64,000 nucleotides of DNA, taken from contig CM070581.1 in assembly GCA_036346355.1 (NCBI GenBank), positions 48,069,849-48,133,848 of the forward strand, given 5' to 3'. Below are positions 57,655 to 64,000 of the stretch, in pieces. The DNA is from Rhipidocladum racemiflorum. Lineage: Eukaryota; Streptophyta; Magnoliopsida; Poales; Poaceae. Made by a program: the position numbers and the translations under genes. Under the pieces are notes generated by a model, which was not told where the DNA came from, did no database searches, and worked only from the letters and a program-made list of their open reading frames with translations. Position 1 is the first letter of the stretch, and each line of letters opens with the position of its first letter.

Positions 57655-59883
57655 CCATGTGCCTTCCCGGTCAAGTGTGGCGATCACTCGGTGATCGCCC
57701 GGGTACTCCGTCTGGCCAGACGTTTCTACCGGTACTACTCTCCCTTCCAGAACGAGGGCTGAAGTAGCGTCACCATTGTCCCCACCAGAAACGGGGGCTG
57801 CGATGGATGGTCGCGGAAGCCTTTCTTCAAAGACTCCGACCGGAACAGGGGATCTTGTCGAGGCGAGCTGCGCGAGCCCGTCCGCCAAGTAGTTGTTGCG
57901 CTGGGGGATATGAGTATACCCCAGCCCGTCGAAGTGTCGCTCCATTTTTCTGACCTCTGCCAGGTACACCGCCATGACAGGATCAGAGCAGGAGAACTCT
58001 TTTCTCACCTGGTTGACGACCAGCGGGGAGTCGCCCTTGACTTGTAGACGCCGAACACCGATGGCCGCGGCGGCGCGAAGCCCCGCCAGCAAGCCTTCGT
58101 ACTCAGCAACGTTGTTAGTGGCCTTGAAGTCTAGGACGACCACATACTTGAGGACGTCCCCGGTTGGGGAAACCAGGAGGATCCCAGCCCCCGCGCCTTC
58201 GAGCCTGAAGGAGCCATAGAAGTAAAGTGTCCAGGGGGAAGGCGCGGGAACCTCTTCAGTCTCATACTTGGCAGGAGTCCATTCAACGATGAATTCTGCC
58301 AATCTTTGACTCTTGATTGCAGTGCGGGGGGCGAATTTGAGGCCGAACTCCCCCAGCTCCACGGACCACTTGGCAATGCGGCCCTCCGCTTCACGATTGT
58401 GAAGGATCTCACGCAGGGGATAGGCAGAAACCACTGTGATCTCCCTTCCTTGGAAATAATGTCGCAACTTCCTGGATGCCACCAACACGGTGTACACCAT
58501 CTTCTGGGCTTGCAGGTACCTTGTTTCCGCATCATGTAACACCTTGCTGACGTAGTAAACTGGCCGCTGGACTCCTTCCCGCTCCGCCACCAGTGCCACG
58601 CTCACAACCACAGGACTGGTCGCCACATATAACAATAGCGGCTCTCCCGGCTCGGGGGCGACTAGCACCGGTGGGGAGGAGAGGTACTTCTTCAGATCTT
58701 CGAGTGCTTGTTGTGCTTCTGTAGTCCATTCGAAGAAGTTGGTTTTCTTTAACAGCTTGAAAAAGGGGAGGCTCCGATCTCCCAGCTGGGTTATGAACCG
58801 GCCGAGAGAGCCCAGGCGACCAGCTAAGCACTGTACTTGCTTAAGCCATGTGGGTGGTTGCATGCGCTCGATGGCCGTGATCTTGTCCGGGTTGACCTCG
58901 ATTCCACAACTGGAAACAAGGAAACCAAGCAGTTTTCCGGATGACACACCGAACACGCACTTCTCAGGATTCAGCTTCAAACAATACTGCTGGAGATGGG
59001 AGAAAGTCTCCTCTAGATCTTCAACAAGCCCAGTAGCCTTTTTGGTCTTTACTACCAAATCATCAACATATACTTCAAGGTTTCTTCCAATCTATGACCG
59101 AAATACAGTATGCATAGCTCGCTAGTAGGTTGAGCCAGCGTTCTTCAGCCCGAAGGGCATTCGGACATAACAGTACACGCCGAGAGGGGTCACAAAAGCA
59201 GTCTTCTCCTCGTCCTCCCGCGCCATGCTGATCTGGTGGTAGCCGGAGTAGGCGTCCAGGAAGCACAAGGCCTCGCACCCTGCTATGGAGTCGACGACGA
59301 TGTCTATTCGCGGTAGAGGGTACGGGTCCTTGGGGCAGGCTTTGTTAAGGTCGGTGAAGTCAATACACATCTGCCACTTCCCGTTTGACTTCTTGATAAG
59401 CACGGGGTTGGCCAGCCACTCAGGGTAGGTGGCCTCCCGTACGATCCTTGCATGCAGCAGCTTCTCCACCTCATCCCGAATGGCATCTTGCCGCTCTGGT
59501 GCCTGCCTCCAGACTTTCTGCCGGACTGGGTGCACTCCAGGGAGCGTTGCCAATCGGTGCTCAATCACCTCCCTAGGGACTCCGGTCATTTCAGATGGTT
59601 CCCAAGCAAACACATCTAAGTTAGACCGGAGGAAGGTGATGAGCGCGTCTTCCTATTTGGTGCTGAGGTTGGCGCCGATCTTCACGACCTTCCCAGAACC
59701 GTCCTCACCCACGGGGACCACCTTCACCTCACCCGAGGGATCGGGTGAAGCGTGGGCCTTGACCGGGGGGAGCTCCGGGCAGTCGTCCTCGCCTCGGGCC
59801 GAACAAGGGGAGCTTCCAGCCGATCCACCTTCACAGTTATTGGGCCTCCGGGCCCAGGGATCTTCACCATCATGTAGGCACAA
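57655..59883 (-). pseudogene. gypsy reverse transcriptase, RNase H and second RNase H (element C)
   Basis: From 59883 on the minus strand: FAWEPSEMTGVPREVIEHRL, then RT blocks KKSNGKWQMCIDFTDLNKA, PLPRIDIVVDS, FLDAYSGYHQI, MPFGLKNAGSTY, EVYVDDLVVKTKK with the YVDD catalytic site at about 59075, and KCVFGVSSGKLLGFLVS. The first RNase H includes LLLYVATSP, VYYVSKVLHDAETRY and LRHYFQGREI. A second RNase H starts at WTLYFYGSFRLEGAGAGIL and runs through NNVAEYEGLLAGLRAA, the Tat-type extra domain. In that domain tyrosine replaces the first catalytic aspartate of the usual DGS. Stops in one frame lie at 59655-59653, 59124-59122 and 59094-59092, all TAG. The frame ends at WMD, where LTR D is inserted; integrase continues at 10409. 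Confidence 0.93.
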
Positions 59884-60420
59884 TGCGTGGCCACCATGAA
59901 CTTGACCAAAGCTGGACGGCCAAGCAAAGCGTTGTAGGGGAGGTCGAAGTCGGCGATCTCAAAATTAATTTTCTCTATCTGGAAGTTCTCCATACTTCCG
60001 AACGTGACGGGCAGCCGGACTTGTCCCAGGGGTGTCAAGCCCACCCCGGGGGCAACTCCATAGAAGAGAGGGGCCGGGCGCAACTCCTCATAAGGAATTT
60101 GGAGTGCCCTGAACGCCCCAACTGACATGAGGTTGATGGAGCTTCCTCCATCAAAAAGCACTCGCCCGAGTCTCGCATTTCGGACCGTGGGAGCAACCAC
60201 GATCGGAAGATGGCCCGGACAGGAAGTGCTCTCCGGGTGGTCGGCTCGACTGAAACTTATCGGCACCTCTGACCATTTCAGTGGCCTGCACGCCCTGGGG
60301 GTTGGCACGGTGGCACACACCTCCCTAACCTCTCGCTTGTACTGCGAGTTTGAAGAGTAGGTGGCGGAGCCACCATGAATAAACACCACCGTGTGCTCCG
60401 CTTGCTGAAAGGCCAGCAGG
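59724..60420 (-). pseudogene. gypsy aspartic protease (element C)
   Basis: The frame at 60389-59724 contains VVFIHGGSATYSS, VPISFSRADHP, the active-site segment VLFDGGSSINLMSVGAFRA at about 60165-60110, and FEIADFDLPYNALLGRPAL, the usual end of this protease. It is offset by a frame change from gag near 60420 and from RT near 59810. Tat elements normally carry gag and pol in one or two frames, so I cannot tell a programmed shift from a mutation. The second change, between protease and RT, is probably a mutation. Confidence 0.85.
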
Positions 60421-60424
60421 GCAG

Positions 60425-62041
60425 GGTCTTCACCGCGTCATCGCGGTCGTCTTCACGGTATTCCTTGAGCCGCTGTTCCACTAGTTTGGACACAACCTGG
60501 CAATCTGCCAGATCATGTCCGCTGGTCCTGTGGATGGGGCAGTAGGGTTTGCCCCCGTCTTCTTCTCGGCGGGGTGAACGGCGGTCCCTGCGATCACCCC
60601 TCCTGTCCCGACGGTCTTGCTTCTGGGACTTGGCTTCCGGTCCAGCGACCAGGATCTCCCCGGCGCCAGCCTCCTTGCGCTTCTTCTTCTTCTTGTGATC
60701 GGAGGCTTTCGAGATTCCCACCTTGCTATGGCCGGAAGGCCTTGCCGCGCGCTCCCGGGCCTCCGCCGCTCTGGCGCACTTATGCGCCAAGGAGAACAGC
60801 TCGGAAGTGGTCGATATGGTGCGGGTAGCCATCTTCTCCCGAACCCCCCTCCGGAACGCAATGATCACCGATTGCTCGGAAATCCAGGGGATCGTGTTAC
60901 GGCAGTGGCTGAACCACCGGATAAATTCCCTCAGGGACTCCCCCTTCGTCTGTTCCAGGGCATGGAGGTCGTCCTCCATGCCTGGCTGAGTGTCGGAGCC
61001 CTGGAAGTTGGCGACGAAAAGGTCGCACAGTTCCTCCCACGAGTGCACGGAGTCTCGCGGGAGGTTCAGCAGCCAGGAGCCGGCAGAGCCCGTTAGCGAC
61101 GTCGGGAGGTAGTTGGCCATGATCTTTTCGGACCCTCCCGCGGCATGCACCACCGTAGTGTAGATCTGCAGGAACTCCTCCGGGTTAGTGGTGCCATCGT
61201 ACTTTTCGATAGACGCAGGGTGGAACCTCTCCGGCCACGCAGCTTGGCGTAGGCGGAGGGAAAACGCCTGGCATCCAATGTTGTAGGGGGAGCAGCGTCG
61301 CTCGCCCGTTCCTCGGCCCTGAGATGGGGTCGAGGAGTGCGAGTCTACGCTCTCCCTGGAGTCAGGGGGTGAGATCTCCCCCCGACCGCTAGTTGTCGGG
61401 CGGCCAGCGCGACGTCGCGCATGCTCGCGACGCCCCCTAAGGACATTGCGCAAGTCATCATCGCGCTGGAGCCACCTTTCATCTAGACGGGTCCTCAGAT
61501 CCTTGTGGCCCCCCGCCGACTTGGGGGGACCGCGAGAAGAGGTGGGAGCATGTGCACGTCCCCCTGTACCCGAGGGGGCTGCAACCTGTGCGCCCTTCCC
61601 TTTGTCCCGGCCTTCGTGGCCAGAAAACACTTTGACGGGGCGGCTGGAAGCTTGCGCATCGCACGCGCGCATGTCCTGCCGCCCAACGCCGGAAGCCCCC
61701 GGCTGGTTTGCCGCCTCCACATGCTGCTGGGAGGCATCCACTAGGCGGGCGATGTCCCGCAGCCACGGAGCGGCAGGGGTTTCGCCCCCTAGCGTGACTG
61801 GAGGATGATCGAGGAGTAGCCGGGCCGCAAGAAGATTCCATGCTGGGGTGTCATCTCCCATCAACAGGCGCCATCGGACGGGCTGTCCTCTGAGCATGGT
61901 AGCAACACGCGTCCCTCCCAGGATGGAGGGACCTGGGAGGCCCGACACCCTGGCTGGGCACCGGGATCGGCTACGAGTGCTGTTCTCCTCATGTAGGTCG
62001 TCGTGCTTGGAACGTGAGTCCGCCATGCCGTCGACCGCCAA
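60425..62041 (-). CDS. gypsy gag polyprotein (element C)
   Basis: The longest clean frame in the window, 587 codons, 62041-60278; the authentic part ends near 60425 where the protease frame takes over. The first 200 residues are polar and arginine-rich. The retrotransposon gag domain is at about residues 265-430 (FHPASIEKYDGTTNPEEFLQ, GSAGSWLLNLP, WEELCDLFVANF, GESLREFIRWFSHCRN, IIAFRRGVREK). A lysine- and arginine-rich tract follows, and a finger of the form CX2HX4HX4C (CPIHRTSGHDLADC) is near residue 510. This finger variant is typical of Tat gag. The protein builds the particle and binds RNA. The ATG at 62026 (MADSRSKHDD) is another possible start. Confidence 0.88.
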
Positions 62042-62099
62042 TGCCTCTTATAAGCTTCGCTGGAAGGTTGAAGAAGAAAGGGCAATCTAGCCACTGAGC
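62042..62099 (-). other. short leader between primer site and gag, element C
   Basis: 58 bp with no feature beyond a CTTTCTTCTTCAACCTTCC pyrimidine stretch on the minus strand. The gag start directly follows. Confidence 0.5.
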
Positions 62100-62117
62100 C
62101 CCCTACCTAGCGCGCCA
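62100..62117 (-). promoter_or_regulatory. primer binding site of element C (not tRNA-iMet)
   Basis: On the minus strand TGGCGCGCTAGGTAGGGG, one base from the LTR end. It starts with TGG as expected for a tRNA 3' CCA, but differs from the TGGTATCAGAGC used by F and I. I have not identified the tRNA. Confidence 0.75.
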
Positions 62118-62118
62118 C

Positions 62119-63156
62119 TGTCGGCATATGAGCCAACAGACACCTCCAGATCGGGTGTATATGAAGTTCGAATCAGGGGGCTTTCGTGAAGATCGCTCGA
62201 GAGAGACATGGAAGAAAGGGATGAATGGCGAAGCTTGCAATCGGACACTTAGGTTTAACCAGGTTTGGGCCCTCCTAATGAGTAATAGCCCTAGTCCTAT
62301 TCTTCTGTTTTTGCTTGTGTTCGTCGGGGAAACTCAGACAATCCTCGCAGACCGAATGGCTCTTCATAGGTTGAAGAACCAAACCGAATGCGTTGAACCT
62401 AATTTTTCGAACCCCTCTCTCCCATGCACCCCAGTTCCCTTTTATACTTGGGCTAGTTGGGGCGCACGGGAGTTTACATCAGTGTACCACACTCATTACA
62501 CTGCCATACAGCATTTAATGCACCTGTCACTATTCTTACGCCACACTTAATGCTCTGACACAGCCGACTCCTCCCTAGCCTTGGGCCCCGTGCACCTGTC
62601 GGCTCCGCCCGTCTCGCTAGGGGAGATTTCGCCGTGACGTCACCCGCAATAAATGCGCGTATTGAGAATATGTACCGTCACACTGTGACCTTCATTACCC
62701 TCAATTAATGCGCACGATATGCATTAAATGCCTTTGATCTTCTATGTGGCGGCACAGACCACTAGGTGGCCTCGGGAACTGAGCGCCAGCGGCGTGGCCT
62801 GGACGCCACCTATCCGCTGGGCGATCACCTTGAACTGAGTGCCAGCGGCGTGGCCTAGACGCCACCTGTCCGCTGGGCGATCACCTTGTACTGACCGCCA
62901 GCGGCGTGGCCTGGACGCGACCTGTCCGCTGGGCGATCACCTTGTACTGACCGCTAGTGGCGTGGCCTGGACGCCACCTGTCCGCTAGGCGATCACCATA
63001 CTGACCGCCAGCGGCGTGGCCTGGACCCCACCTGTCCACTGGCGACCACTTTGGCGACCGCCCGGCGGTGAGGCCTGGACGCCACCTGTCCGCTGGGCGG
63101 TCACCTCACATCATTACTGCGATGAAGTGGGCACCCTGGTGTAAGATACGCCGACA
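62119..63156 (-). repeat. 5' LTR of gypsy element C
   Basis: 1,038 bp with intact ends (TGTCGGCA and GCCGACA). The minus-strand TATA box TATAAAAG is at 62446-62439. The 55-bp U3 repeat is present in about six units (62785-63110). The CATGT duplication follows at 63157-63161. Confidence 0.93.
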
Positions 63157-64000
63157 CATGTGGACCCTACTTGTAAGTGAGAGAGAGTGGACTGCTCATG
63201 CACCTCACTTTTTTTTCACTTTACCTACCTCTACCCACCCTTTGTACCTCACTATGACATGTCGGACCAAACCCCACATGTAATAGATGGAGTGGGCACC
63301 TATATAAACCTTTCCACATTGGGTTCTCCTCCCACTTACCTCAGTTGGCTGCACACCTTCTCCCAAAAACAGCAAGAGCTCTCTCACTCTCTTCCTTTCC
63401 CTTCTCCATTCCATCCCCAAAAATCCATCTAAAGATTTGGTTTGAGCTTGTGCATGCTATACCATTGGATTCCCCTCATCCCAAGCTTCAATTCCATACA
63501 AATGGATTCTTGATGCACCAAGTATTGGGTGAGTTCTAATCGATTTCCTTCTCTCCATGTTCTGAAATTTTTGTCACTTGAGACTCATTTCATTTCTTCT
63601 CCATGGGTTATATTATCAAACCTTGAATCGGGTTGTGTATGTTAGCTTGATAACTTGAGGAGGAGTTGAAGCTACTACAAGCACAAGGAGTGAATGCATT
63701 GTTTCCGTGAGCAAGGAGAAGGCGTTGATACCGGGAAGAACATCGAAGATCACATTCACGGCTTCATTCTTGATCTCTTCATCAAACCAACCTTCCACCG
63801 AGTGCAAGGAGATCCTTGTAGTGGTAAAGTTCCATCCTACTTCACTTTCTTTAAGTGTGGGAGCACAATGTGTAGTAGTCATCCAAAGACCTAAACGATA
63901 AACATGTTTTACTGCACAGTTCGGCATGCATCGGAACATCCGATGTGGCTAAAACTCCAGAAAATGTCTCAACCTAACCCTGTAGCACGCTGGAAAATTA
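63157..64000 (+). mobile_element. continuation of element B beyond gypsy C, running out of the window
   Basis: After the CATGT duplication the sequence continues what stopped at 6400. It has a TATA box, a pyrimidine-rich stretch after it (63371-63421), and TTGGGTGAGTTC, a splice-donor-like site, at 63526-63537. No gag or pol is recognisable up to 64000, and frames at 63616-63939 have no known domain. It is most simply the rest of a long LTR or leader; a host gene promoter cannot be excluded. Confidence 0.5.
63301..63308 (+). promoter_or_regulatory. TATA box of element B
   Basis: TATATAAA, preceded by GGGCACC and followed after 60-120 bp by a CT-rich leader. This is a good core promoter layout; it counts as LTR-driven if B is an LTR element. 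Confidence 0.6.

Larger units (their letters stand above)
6401..63156 (-). mobile_element. Tat-lineage Ty3/gypsy retrotransposon (element C), split by a nest of insertions
   Basis: Both LTRs are present (6401-7422 and 62119-63156), flanked by CATGT at 6396-6400 and 63157-63161. Minus-strand order is 5' LTR, primer site, gag, protease, RT, RNase H, a second RNase H, integrase, an antisense gene, PPT, 3' LTR. Two RNase H domains plus a CX2HX4HX4C gag finger mark the Tat lineage. Removing the insertion at 10415-57649 leaves about 9.5 kb. The insertion splits pol between the second RNase H and integrase, inside the WMDPIL segment. Stops and frameshifts in pol make it inactive. Confidence 0.93.

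Noticed and set aside
61446..61841. Frames opposite to or overlapping the C gag (also 60574-61096 and 9398-10012).
   Set aside because: Shadow frames of GC-rich gag and integrase coding sequence.
63199..63939. Possible host gene after the TATA box at 63301.
   Set aside because: No frame with a domain or convincing exon structure; the sequence is more simply part of element B, although this remains open.

Overview
The window is nested LTR retrotransposons from end to end. I see no host gene, no tRNA or rRNA gene and nothing bacterial. Ty1/copia Sireviruses, a Tat-type Ty3/gypsy element with two RNase H domains and an antisense PF04195-like gene, Tekay-like LTRs, and tRNA-iMet primer sites all point to a large-genome plant. 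The GC-rich gypsy coding region and the PF04195-like gene suggest a grass, but I cannot name the species.

The nest can be peeled apart because most layers carry a 5-bp target-site duplication (TSD). From outside in: (A) a decayed Sirevirus on the minus strand, 1-6199, holding a solo gypsy LTR at 3251-4227 (TSD ACCTC). (B) An element whose LTR seems to start at 6200, reappears at 63162 and leaves the window. (C) A Tat gypsy element on the minus strand, 6401-63156 (TSD CATGT), with gag and pol at 57.6-62.0 kb and integrase at 9.2-10.4 kb. (D) A plus-strand solo Sirevirus LTR that splits the C pol gene, 10415-57649 (TSD TCCAT). (E) A non-coding gypsy-like element on the minus strand, 11134-56739 (TSD AGGTA), with LTRs of about 2.4 kb and an interior of about 4.2 kb.

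E itself took four hits. F is a tandem LTR-interior-LTR-interior-LTR array, 12997-27596 (TSD GGGGA). G is a gypsy element with degraded gag-pol, 30386-39189 (TSD ATACC). H is a Tekay-like solo LTR, 41175-44506 (TSD AACAT). I is a complete but frameshifted Sirevirus, 45412-55324 (TSD CATGA). The nest is six layers deep.

G shares LTR ends and a primer-proximal leader with the non-coding E and F, so it looks like a relative of the autonomous partner that could have mobilised them. The coding parts are pseudogenes with stops and frameshifts, except the C gag, which is open over almost its full length. The points most worth a second look are the E/F/G partnership with its shared leader hairpin, the tandem array F, the antisense transcription unit in C, the G-box triplets and palindrome arrays of the Sirevirus LTRs, and the long inverted repeat formed by I and D.
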